Origin: Geodermatophilus sp. DSM 44513
GTDB lineage: Bacteria; Actinomycetota; Actinomycetes; Mycobacteriales; Geodermatophilaceae
Length of the DNA stretch: 64,000 bases
Assembly: GCF_032460525.1 (NCBI RefSeq)
Contig: NZ_CP135963.1
Location: 3,472,001 to 3,536,000, forward strand
Direction of reading: 5' to 3'
This document shows, piece by piece, positions 49,589 through 56,186 of the stretch. The translations under genes and the position numbers were made by a program. Position 1 is the stretch's first letter; each line of letters begins with the position of its first letter. The notes beneath the pieces were generated by a model. That model was not told the origin of the DNA. It was given only the letters and a program-made list of their open reading frames with translations, and ran no database searches.

Positions 49589-50901
49589 GCGATCCCGATC
49601 GGGAGATGCCGCGGGGGTCGGTGTCCCGGACCGCGCGGCTGGCGTCGCTGCCGCTGGGTGCGGCCGGGCGGGCCACCCTGGGCATCGGCAAGCGGCTGTC
49701 CGGACGCGACGCCGACGCGGTCAACGCGGAGCTGCAGCAGCGCACCGCCGAGCAGCTGTTCGCCGTGCTGGGCCAGCTCAAGGGCGGGGCGATGAAGCTC
49801 GGGCAGACGCTGTCGGTCTTCGAGGCCGCCGTGCCCGAGGAGGTGGCCGCGCCCTACCGCGAGGCCCTGGTGAAGCTCCAGGCCGAGGCGCCGCCGATGC
49901 CGGTGCGCACGGTGCACGCCGTCCTGGCCCAGCAGCTCGGGGGCCGGTGGCGGGAGCGGTTCCGGCACTTCGACGACACGCCGGCGGCCGCGGCCAGCAT
50001 CGGGCAGGTCCACCGGGCGACCTGGCGGGACGGCCGGGACGTGGCCGTGAAGATCCAGTACCCCGGCGCGGCCACCGCCCTGATGTCCGACCTCAACCAG
50101 CTGGCCCGCTTCGCCCGGATGTTCGCCGTGCTCTTCCCCGGCATGGACGTCAAGCCACTGATCACCGAGCTCAAGGCGCGCGTGGTCGAGGAGCTGGACT
50201 ACGGCATGGAGGCCGACTCGCAGCGGGCCTTCGCCGCCGCCTACGCCGACGACCCGGAGATCGTCGTCCCCCGGGTGGTGGCCAGCGCGCCGAAGGTGAT
50301 CGTCTCGGAGTGGCTCGAGGGGACGCCGCTGTCGAAGGTGATCGCCTCGGGCACGCGGGAGGAACGCGACCGGGCCGGGCACATGCTGACGGTGCTGCAC
50401 TTCTCCGGTCCGCAGCGGGCCGGGCTGCTGCACGCCGACCCGCACCCGGGCAACTTCCGGCTGACCCCCGACGGCCGCTTCGGGGTCATCGACTTCGGCG
50501 CGACCGCCCGGCTGCCGGACGGGCACCCGGAGCCGATCGGCCGGCTGGTGCGGTGGGCGCTGGAGGGGCGGGCCGAGGACGTGCTGGCCGACCTGCGCGC
50601 CGAGGGCTTCATCCGGCCCGGCGTGCAGGTCGACGCCCAGGCGGTGCTGGAGTACCTGCTGCCGCTGCTGGAACCGATCCGGCAGCGCCGCTTCCACTTC
50701 ACCCGGGCGTGGATGCAGGAGCAGGCCGCCCGCATCGCCGACCCGCGCTCCGAGGCCAACCGGCTGGGCCGGATGCTCAACCTGCCACCGGCCTACCTGC
50801 TCATCCACCGGGTGACGATGGGGTCGATCGGGGTGCTCTGCCAGCTCGACGCCGCCGACGACTACCGCGGCGTGGTCGAGGAGTGGCTGCCCGGCTTCTG
50901 A
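49585..50901 (+). CDS. AarF/UbiB (ABC1) family atypical kinase
   Basis: 438-residue protein-kinase-like ATPase. It has the family KxGQ motif GGAMKLGQTLSVF, then AAASIGQVHRA, Lys in VAVKIQYPG, catalytic-loop LLHADPHPGNFRL, and metal-binding VIDFGATARL. UbiB relatives assist isoprenoid-quinone synthesis. Actinobacteria lack ubiquinone, so a menaquinone or other lipid role is more likely. No C-terminal membrane helices are obvious. It corresponds to Rv3197, upstream of whiB7 in M. tuberculosis. Confidence 0.88.
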   Translation: MSDPDREMPRGSVSRTARLASLPLGAAGRATLGIGKRLSGRDADAVNAELQQRTAEQLFAVLGQLKGGAMKLGQTLSVFEAAVPEEVAAPYREALVKLQAEAPPMPVRTVHAVLAQQLGGRWRERFRHFDDTPAAAASIGQVHRATWRDGRDVAVKIQYPGAATALMSDLNQLARFARMFAVLFPGMDVKPLITELKARVVEELDYGMEADSQRAFAAAYADDPEIVVPRVVASAPKVIVSEWLEGTPLSKVIASGTREERDRAGHMLTVLHFSGPQRAGLLHADPHPGNFRLTPDGRFGVIDFGATARLPDGHPEPIGRLVRWALEGRAEDVLADLRAEGFIRPGVQVDAQAVLEYLLPLLEPIRQRRFHFTRAWMQEQAARIADPRSEANRLGRMLNLPPAYLLIHRVTMGSIGVLCQLDAADDYRGVVEEWLPGF

Positions 50902-50950
50902 GCGACCCCGCCGCCCCCGCCGCCGGTCCGACGGCGACGGGGGCAGCGGG

Positions 50951-51064
50951 CGGCCCCCGTGCAGGGTCCCGCCGCGAGCGTGCGAGCGACGGAGGGCAAG
51001 GGGCGGCCCCGCTGCAGGGGCCCGTCGCGAGCGTGCGAGCGGCGGGGGGCAGCGGGGTCCTTCC
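50951..51064 (-). repeat. family-A hairpin repeat, two tandem copies (5 and 6)
   Basis: Two adjacent copies (about 50951-51003 and 51004-51064) share gcagg, gcgagcgtgcgagc and a pyrimidine/purine stem. The second ends exactly at the stop of the small minus-strand gene. They fill the gap after the AarF kinase gene. The end of the first copy (ggggcggcccc) merges with the start of the second. Confidence 0.75.
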
Positions 51065-51229
51065 TCAGCGGACGGCGGCGCTGGCCCGTGCCGCCCGCCG
51101 CGCGGCGTACTCCGCCCGGCGCGCCCAGCGCCGGGCGGCCCGCAGCCGGCGGGCGCGCCCGTCGGCGTCGGCCTCGGCACGCAGGGTGCGCAGCCGGTCG
51201 ATGGCCATGTCGTACTCGAAGGTGCTCAC
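51065..51229 (-). CDS. hypothetical small Arg-rich protein
   Basis: 54 residues (VSTFEYDMAIDRLRTLRAEA, then a run of Arg/Ala helix). GTG 51229 has gagg 7 nt upstream. No family is recognised with certainty. It lies downstream of whiB7 on the same strand, 95 bp from its stop, with a hairpin (cccacccc/ggggtggg) between. It is likely an Arg-rich, amphipathic helix. Confidence 0.5.
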   Translation of the reverse strand: MSTFEYDMAIDRLRTLRAEADADGRARRLRAARRWARRAEYAARRAARASAAVR

Positions 51230-51324
51230 GTCAGGTCCTCACTCGGGAAGGAACCGTCCTCCCCACCCCTCGCGCAGCTCGGGGTGGGACCGGGACGGGG
51301 TCATGGGTGGCGAGGGGTCGTCCC

Positions 51325-51669
51325 TCAGGCGACCGCCTGCTTGGGCGGGCGTCCGCGGGGGCGCTTGCGCGCGATGACCGTCCCGCGCTCGAAGATCTCC
51401 CCGCCCCAGACGCCCCAGGGCTCGCCGCGGTCCAGCGCACCGGCCAGGCAGGCGTCGCGGACGGGACACTCCGCGCAGCGCACCTTGGCCTCCTCCAGTC
51501 CGGCCGGGGTCTCGGCGAACCAGAGGTCGGGGTCGGCCCGGCACGGCAGGGGACGCCGCACCGGCGCCGGCGCCGCGGGGGCCACCGGCCGTCGGGGAAG
51601 GGGAGCACCGCCGGTCCGGGGTGCACCGGCCCGGCGGTGGGACGTCGGACGGTCGGCCGTCGACTGCAC
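51325..51669 (-). CDS. whiB7: WhiB7-type antibiotic-resistance regulator
   Basis: 114-residue WhiB protein. Cluster ligands are Cys43, Cys65, Cys68 and Cys74, the turn is GVWGGEIFERG, and the C-terminal AT-hook is RGRPPK (105-110). In mycobacteria and Streptomyces it activates intrinsic antibiotic-resistance genes with the principal sigma factor. The N-terminal about 40 residues are Pro/Ala-rich and longer than in M. tuberculosis. GTG 51669; a gaggaggag ribosome-binding site precedes it. It is controlled by the long leader described at 51756-52244. Confidence 0.95.
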   Translation of the reverse strand: MQSTADRPTSHRRAGAPRTGGAPLPRRPVAPAAPAPVRRPLPCRADPDLWFAETPAGLEEAKVRCAECPVRDACLAGALDRGEPWGVWGGEIFERGTVIARKRPRGRPPKQAVA

Positions 51670-51755
51670 TGCCGCTCCTCCTCGTACTCGTCGTCGTCGA
51701 CCGGCGGGGGCCCGCCGACCGAGGGTCGGGGTCGGGTGCCGCGGAGGAGATGACA

Positions 51756-51791
51756 GAGGCCGCGGATCCCGGTGTCGGGTTCCGCGGCCTC
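51756..51791 (-). terminator. attenuator (terminator hairpin) in the whiB7 leader
   Basis: gaggccgcgga (51756-51766) pairs with tccgcggcctc (51781-51791), extended by three more pairs. In the RNA it is followed by a modest U/C run (tgtcatctcc). It lies between the upstream ORF stop and whiB7 and overlaps the antiterminator hairpin by 4 nt (51788-51791), so both cannot form at once. Confidence 0.75.
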
Positions 51792-51833
51792 GAGGAGGTC
51801 CTGTCGAGTGCTAGCTCGACGGTCTCCTCGAGG
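51788..51833 (-). promoter_or_regulatory. antiterminator hairpin in the whiB7 leader
   Basis: cctcgaggag (51788-51797) pairs with ctcctcgagg (51824-51833), and an inner stem gtcgag/ctcgac (51803-51808, 51815-51820) closes on a loop that carries the TAG stop of the upstream ORF. A ribosome finishing that ORF would cover this hairpin and let the terminator form; a stalled ribosome upstream would leave it free to form. Confidence 0.65.
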
Positions 51834-52119
51834 AGTGGAGCCCGAGGGTGGTGCCGTTGTGCTCGGTGGTGGTGCCGTACTCGGTGGTGGTGCGCACGCC
51901 GGACTGCTGCGCGCAGCCGGCGCTGCCGAAGGCGTCGATCACCGGCATCGCGGGGACGCCGGAGCCGGGGACGCCGGCAGCCGACCGCGGGGCGGTGACC
52001 GGGAGGGCGCGCAGGCGCGCGCCGACCGGCGAGCCGACGAGGTGGACGGCCGTACGCACGGCGGAGCCCGCCGGGCGGAGAGCCCCGGCGGGGGCGAGGG
52101 TCCAGGTGCTGCTGATCAC
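51811..52119 (-). CDS. upstream regulatory ORF of whiB7
   Basis: 102 codons from GTG 52119 (or GTG 52128) to a TAG at 51811-51813. ggaggagg lies 8 nt before the GTG. The peptide (VISSTWTLAPAG...) is not a known family; its end has two near-identical 18-nt units coding R/G-TTTE-Y/H. Its stop lies in the loop of the antiterminator hairpin, the arrangement expected for ribosome-mediated attenuation. The product is probably not needed as a protein. Confidence 0.6.
   Translation of the reverse strand: MISSTWTLAPAGALRPAGSAVRTAVHLVGSPVGARLRALPVTAPRSAAGVPGSGVPAMPVIDAFGSAGCAQQSGVRTTTEYGTTTEHNGTTLGLHSSRRPSS
51859..51894 (-). repeat. two 18-nt units in the whiB7 upstream ORF
   Basis: Tandem units (51859-51876 and 51877-51894), each ggcaccaccaccgag(t/c)ac or cgcaccaccaccgagtac on the coding strand, put Thr-Thr-Thr-Glu-aromatic/His runs just before the antiterminator. 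A third, partial ggcaccacc follows. Confidence 0.6.
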
Positions 52120-52205
52120 GTCGCCCACCTCCTCCGGGGGTCGGATCCCGGCCGTCGGGCCGGTCTCGGGGTCTGGCGCGCCCGGGTTCCCCGGGCGCGA
52201 TCAGG

Positions 52206-52235
52206 ACAGTAGGGGGCCGCCGTGGAGGCGGTCAA
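52206..52235 (-). promoter_or_regulatory. whiB7 promoter
   Basis: On the minus strand, -35 TTGACC (52235-52230), an 18-bp spacer and -10 TACTGT (52211-52206). The predicted start is near 52199, giving a leader of about 530 nt before the whiB7 GTG. Confidence 0.7.
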
Positions 52236-52238
52236 CGC

Positions 52239-52244
52239 AATTAA
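52239..52244 (-). promoter_or_regulatory. AT-rich WhiB7-binding element
   Basis: TTAATT lies exactly 3 bp upstream of the -35 hexamer. In mycobacteria the AT-hook of WhiB7 recognises an AT-rich stretch at this position in its own promoter. It is conspicuous in such GC-rich DNA. Confidence 0.65.
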
Positions 52245-52299
52245 CGACCGGGGTGTCGGCGTCCGCCGACCCCGGACCTCCGTGACGCGGAGTGGGGGG

Positions 52300-54324
52300 T
52301 CAGTCCCCGACGGTGGCGAGCACGTCCTCGCCGTAGAGCTCCAGCTTGCGGGCGCCGATGCCGGGCAGGCCGGCCAGCTCGCGCAGGGACGCCGGCCGGC
52401 TCTCCGCGATGGCCTGCAGCGTCGCGTCGCTGAAGACGACGTAGGCCGGCACCGACGCCGAGGCGGCCGTCTCGCTGCGCCAGGCCCGCAGCCGCTCGAA
52501 CAGCTCCCCCGCCTCGCCCTCGAGGACGACCTTGGCGCGCTTCTGCTTGCGCTGCACCGGCGCGGCACTCGGCGTGGACCCGGGGACCAGCCCCTCCAGG
52601 AAGCGGCTGCGCGGCCGGGCCCGCCGTCCGCCGGGGTTGCGCGCCAGCGACCAGGACAGGGCCAGCTGCTCGCGGGCCCGCGTGACGGCCACGTACAGCA
52701 GCCGGCGCTCCTCCTCGACCGCCTCCGGGCGGGACAGCGACTGGGCGATCGGCAGGACGCCGTCGACCAGGCCGACGACGAACACGGCGTCCCACTCCAG
52801 GCCCTTGGCCGCGTGCATGGAGGCCAGCGTGACGCCCTGCACGGTCGGGGCGTGCTGGGCGTCGGCGCGGGCGGCCAGGTGGGCCACGAAGCCGGCGAGG
52901 TCCATCGTCGGGTCCTCGGCGACCAGGTCGACGGCGAGGTCGACCAGCGCGGCCAGCGACTGCCAGCGGTCCCGGGCGGCACCCCCGGGCGGCGGGCGGT
53001 GCTCCACCCAGCCGGTGGAGGCCAGCACGTCGCGCACGGTGGGCACCAGTGCCCCCGGGTCGCTGCCGCCGGCCGCGGCGCCGCGCAGCAGCAGGACCGC
53101 CTCGCGCACCTCGGGCCGTTCGAAGAACCGCTCGCCGCCGCGCAGCACGTAGGGCACCCCGACGGCGGCCAGCGCGTTCTCGTAGACCTCGGACTGGGCG
53201 TTGATCCGGAACAGGACGGCGATCTCCGCGGCCGGCGTCCCGGCGTCCACGAGCGTCCGGCACGCCTGGGCGACCGCGGCGGCCTCGGCCGGCTCGTCGG
53301 GGTGCTCGGAGAAGCGCGGCACCGGCCCCTCGGCGCGCTGGCCCAGCAACCGCAGGCCGGGCAGGCCCCGGCGCGGCGGCGCCTGCCCGATGAGCCTGTT
53401 GGCCAGCCCCACGACCTGCGGGGTGGAGCGGTAGTCCCGCTCGAGCTTGACCACCTCGGCGTCCGGGTAGCGGTCGGCGAAGCCGAGCAGGTGGTCGGGG
53501 TCGGCGCCGGTGAAGGAGTAGATGGTCTGGTTGGGGTCACCGACCACGCAGACGTCGGCCCGCCCGCCGAGCCAGGCGTCGAGCAGCCGCTGCTGCAGCG
53601 GGTTGACGTCCTGGTACTCGTCGACGACGAAGTGCCGGTACTGCCCGCGCACCTGCCGGGCGACGTCGGGGTGCTCCTCGATGGCGAAGGCGGTGACCAG
53701 CAGCAGGTCCTCGAAGTCCAGCGCGCCGTCCCGCTGCTTGGCCGACTCGTATCCGGCGTAGACGCGGGCCACCGCCGCGGGCTCGAACGGCGGCTCGCGG
53801 CCGGCGGAACTGGCCCGCGCGGGGTAGTCGTCGGGGGTGGCGAGGGTGGTCTTGGCCCACTCGATCTCGCTGGCCAGGTCGCGCAGGCTGGTGCGGTCGG
53901 TGGACAGCCGGGCGCGGGAGGCGGCCGCGGCGACCAGCCGGAGCTTGTTCTCCACCAGTGGCGGCATCGGGCCGCCGAGCACGCGGGGGGCGAAGTAGCG
54001 CAGCTGGCGCATGGCGGCGGCGTGGAAGGTGCGGGCCTGGACGCCACCGACGCCGAGCGCGGCCAGCCGGGACCGCAGCTCCCCGGCGGCCCGGGCGGTG
54101 AAGGTGACGGCCAGGACCTGCTCGGGCACGAAGGCGCCGGTGTGCACGCCGTAGGCGATGCGGTGGGTGATGGTGCGGGTCTTCCCGGTGCCGGCACCGG
54201 CGAGGATGCAGACCGGCCCGGACACCGACGAGGCGGCGGTGCGCTGCTCGTCGTCCAGCTGGGCGAGCACCGCCTCGGCGCCCGCGACCCGGACGCCCCC
54301 GGGTGCACCGGTGGTCTGCGACAT
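52300..54324 (-). CDS. uvrD2: ATP-dependent helicase UvrD2
   Basis: 674-residue superfamily 1 helicase. Walker A is LAGAGTGKTRTI, Walker B is VVDEYQDVNPLQQ, motif III is VVGDPNQTIYSF, motif IV is ERDYRSTP, motif V is LASMHAAKGLEWDAVFVVGL and motif VI is YVAVTRAREQL. An HRDC domain follows (ELAGLPGIGARKLELYGEDVL). The tetracysteine motif of mycobacterial UvrD2 between these is absent; the segment reads QRKQKRAKVVLEGEAGELFE with no cysteine. ATG 54324, divergent from the mycoredoxin gene. Confidence 0.93.
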   Translation of the reverse strand: MSQTTGAPGGVRVAGAEAVLAQLDDEQRTAASSVSGPVCILAGAGTGKTRTITHRIAYGVHTGAFVPEQVLAVTFTARAAGELRSRLAALGVGGVQARTFHAAAMRQLRYFAPRVLGGPMPPLVENKLRLVAAAASRARLSTDRTSLRDLASEIEWAKTTLATPDDYPARASSAGREPPFEPAAVARVYAGYESAKQRDGALDFEDLLLVTAFAIEEHPDVARQVRGQYRHFVVDEYQDVNPLQQRLLDAWLGGRADVCVVGDPNQTIYSFTGADPDHLLGFADRYPDAEVVKLERDYRSTPQVVGLANRLIGQAPPRRGLPGLRLLGQRAEGPVPRFSEHPDEPAEAAAVAQACRTLVDAGTPAAEIAVLFRINAQSEVYENALAAVGVPYVLRGGERFFERPEVREAVLLLRGAAAGGSDPGALVPTVRDVLASTGWVEHRPPPGGAARDRWQSLAALVDLAVDLVAEDPTMDLAGFVAHLAARADAQHAPTVQGVTLASMHAAKGLEWDAVFVVGLVDGVLPIAQSLSRPEAVEEERRLLYVAVTRAREQLALSWSLARNPGGRRARPRSRFLEGLVPGSTPSAAPVQRKQKRAKVVLEGEAGELFERLRAWRSETAASASVPAYVVFSDATLQAIAESRPASLRELAGLPGIGARKLELYGEDVLATVGD

Positions 54325-54397
54325 CGGCCTCCCCGTCCCTTGTCGATGGCCCGCGTCGGTGGCCCGGCCCATCCTCCCAGCCGGCGCGGACCGGCGG

Positions 54398-54426
54398 GGG
54401 AAGCATCCCCAGGGGCGCGGCGTTGG
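54398..54426 (+). promoter_or_regulatory. SigR-type promoter for the mycoredoxin gene
   Basis: GGGAAG (54398-54403), 18-bp spacer, GTTGG (54422-54426). The spacing is ideal and only the last base of GGGAAT differs. The predicted leader is about 50 nt. Confidence 0.6.
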
Positions 54427-54483
54427 AGCCCGGTGACCGCTGGCACGCCGTGCCGGGCCCCCGATGCCAGGAGGAACGCCTCG

Positions 54484-54747
54484 ATGACCGCTGCCCCCGC
54501 TGCCGTGACCATGTACACCACCGTCTGGTGCGGGTACTGCGTGCGGCTGAAGAAGCTCATGCAGCGCGAGGGCATCGAGTTCGCCGAGGTCGACATCGAG
54601 CACGACCCGGCCGCCGCGGACCTGGTGATGCAGGCCAACGGGGGCAACCGCACCGTCCCGACGCTGCTCTTCCCCGACGGCAGCGCCCTGACCAACCCGA
54701 GCATCGACCAGGTCAAGACGCAGCTCGCCCAGGCGACCGGCGCCTGA
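54484..54747 (+). CDS. mycoredoxin (glutaredoxin-like)
   Basis: 87-residue oxidoreductase with WCGYC active site, the mycoredoxin signature, plus NRTVPTLLFPDGS. It reduces mycothiol-mixed disulfides using mycothiol, the cofactor system implied by the RsrA/SigR annotation. ATG 54484 has aggagg about 9 nt upstream. In M. tuberculosis the homologue (Rv3198A) is beside uvrD2 as here. A SigR-type promoter lies upstream. Confidence 0.93.
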   Translation: MTAAPAAVTMYTTVWCGYCVRLKKLMQREGIEFAEVDIEHDPAAADLVMQANGGNRTVPTLLFPDGSALTNPSIDQVKTQLAQATGA

Positions 54748-54852
54748 GGGCTCCCTCCGCCGGGTGAGCGGTGCCGGGCGGTCGCGCACGGGTCGTACGG
54801 TGGGCCCCCGTCCCGGCTGTCCGCCGGACCGAGCCGTCGCGGAGGCCGCCCA

Positions 54853-55506
54853 GTGAGCGAGTGCACCACCCCAGCGGACCGTCCACCGGTCCCCGCACGG
54901 GACGGGTCCGCGCCGTCCGCGGCCAGGGACCCGGCGCTCGGACGGGCGGTCGGCCCCGAGCAGCCCACCGTGGTGGTCGCCCGCACCGGCCGCGGCTGGT
55001 CGGTGTTCGCCCCCGGCCGCGCCGAGGACGTCGGCGACCTGGTGGAGGGCATGACCCTGGCCGACCTGGTCAGCGAGGAGCTCGGGGCGCTGGTCGAACC
55101 CGATCGGGACGCCCGCCGCGCGGCCCGGGGCCCGGCCGCCGAGGCGGACCCGGACGCCGACCCCCGCGACTCCCGGGTCGCCGCTCTGGAGCGCATCGTC
55201 GCCCAGCTCGAGCACGCCCTGGCCGCCCGGGTCTCCACCGAACGGGCCATCGGCGTCCTCGCCGAGCACCAGGCCACGACGCCGCAGGCCGCCTTCGACC
55301 AGCTGCGCCGCGAGGCCCGCTCGCAGGGGCGACCGGTCCCGGAGCTGGCCCGCGAGGTGCTCGACGGGCAGGCCGCCCGGGCCGCCACGGCCGCGGCGGA
55401 GCTCCCCGGCGGGCGGACCGCACCGTGCACCCCGGCCCGGGAGAGCAGCCGCGCACCCCGTACGCGGTCCCGCACCGGGCGGGGGCCGGCCGAGGGCCGG
55501 TCCTGA
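54853..55506 (+). CDS. ANTAR domain protein without receiver domain
   Basis: 217 residues. The C-terminal half is an ANTAR RNA-binding domain (LEHALAARVSTERAIGVLAE and TPQAAFDQLRREARSQGR), preceded by an N-terminal about 100-residue region with no recognisable GAF, PAS or receiver motif (VVVARTGRGWSVFAPGRAEDVGDL). A disordered Arg/Pro tail follows. ANTAR proteins bind tandem hairpins in nascent RNA. A PdtaS kinase is encoded at 16153, but this protein has no Asp acceptor domain. GTG 54853. Confidence 0.78.
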   Translation: MSECTTPADRPPVPARDGSAPSAARDPALGRAVGPEQPTVVVARTGRGWSVFAPGRAEDVGDLVEGMTLADLVSEELGALVEPDRDARRAARGPAAEADPDADPRDSRVAALERIVAQLEHALAARVSTERAIGVLAEHQATTPQAAFDQLRREARSQGRPVPELAREVLDGQAARAATAAAELPGGRTAPCTPARESSRAPRTRSRTGRGPAEGRS

Positions 55507-56153
55507 CCCGGCCGCAGCCCCTGACGCCAGGCGCGCTGGCCGACCGGCTGGCCGTGCTGCTGGCCGGCGTCGACCCCGAGCCCGGGGCGCACGCACTGCG
55601 GGTGGCCGTGGACGGCCCCGACGTCGCCCGCCCCGAGGACCTCGCCACCGCCGTCGCCGAACGGCTGCCCCCGCTGGGGCGCCCCTGCGTGGTCGTCCCC
55701 GCCGCCGGGTTCCTGCGTGCGGCGTCGCTGCGGCTCGAGCACGGCCGGACCGACCCCGACGCCCGGTACACCGACTGGCTCGACGCCGGCGCCCTGGCCC
55801 GGGAGGTCCTCGACCCAGTGGGACCCGGCGGCTCAGGGTCCTACCTGCCGGTGCTGTGGGACGTCGCCCGGGACCGGGCCGCCCGCGTCCCGCCGCGGCC
55901 GGTGCCGGCCGGCGGGGTGCTGCTCGTCCCCGGACCGCTGCTGCAGGGCGTGGGGCTGGCGTTCGACCTGGTCGTGCACCTCCGGGTCGCACCGCCCGCC
56001 CGTCGCCGGCGCACCCCGGCCGCGCAGGCGTGGGAGCTGCCGGCCTTCGACCGCTACGACGCCGAGGTTGACCCCGCCTCGCTGGCCGACGCGGTGGTGC
56101 TGGCCGACTCCCCCGACCACCCCGCCCTCGTCCTGCAGGGCCGCCTCGCCTGA
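55425..56153 (+). CDS. uridine-kinase-like P-loop protein, degenerate
   Basis: About 242 residues. The layout (LRVAVDGPDVARPEDLATAV, YTDWLDAGALAREVLDPVG, VLWDVARDRAARVPP, VLLVPGPLLQGVGLAFD) matches actinobacterial uridine-kinase-like proteins, but the P-loop GxxxxGK(S/T) is replaced by DGPDVARPED, so ATP binding is doubtful. The start is uncertain: GTG 55425 overlaps the ANTAR gene by 82 bp and CTG 55503 overlaps its stop. Its role is unknown. Confidence 0.55.
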   Translation: MHPGPGEQPRTPYAVPHRAGAGRGPVLTRPQPLTPGALADRLAVLLAGVDPEPGAHALRVAVDGPDVARPEDLATAVAERLPPLGRPCVVVPAAGFLRAASLRLEHGRTDPDARYTDWLDAGALAREVLDPVGPGGSGSYLPVLWDVARDRAARVPPRPVPAGGVLLVPGPLLQGVGLAFDLVVHLRVAPPARRRRTPAAQAWELPAFDRYDAEVDPASLADAVVLADSPDHPALVLQGRLA

Positions 56154-56186
56154 GGGACTTCCGCGCGCGGAAGGCCGCCCGGGGGC

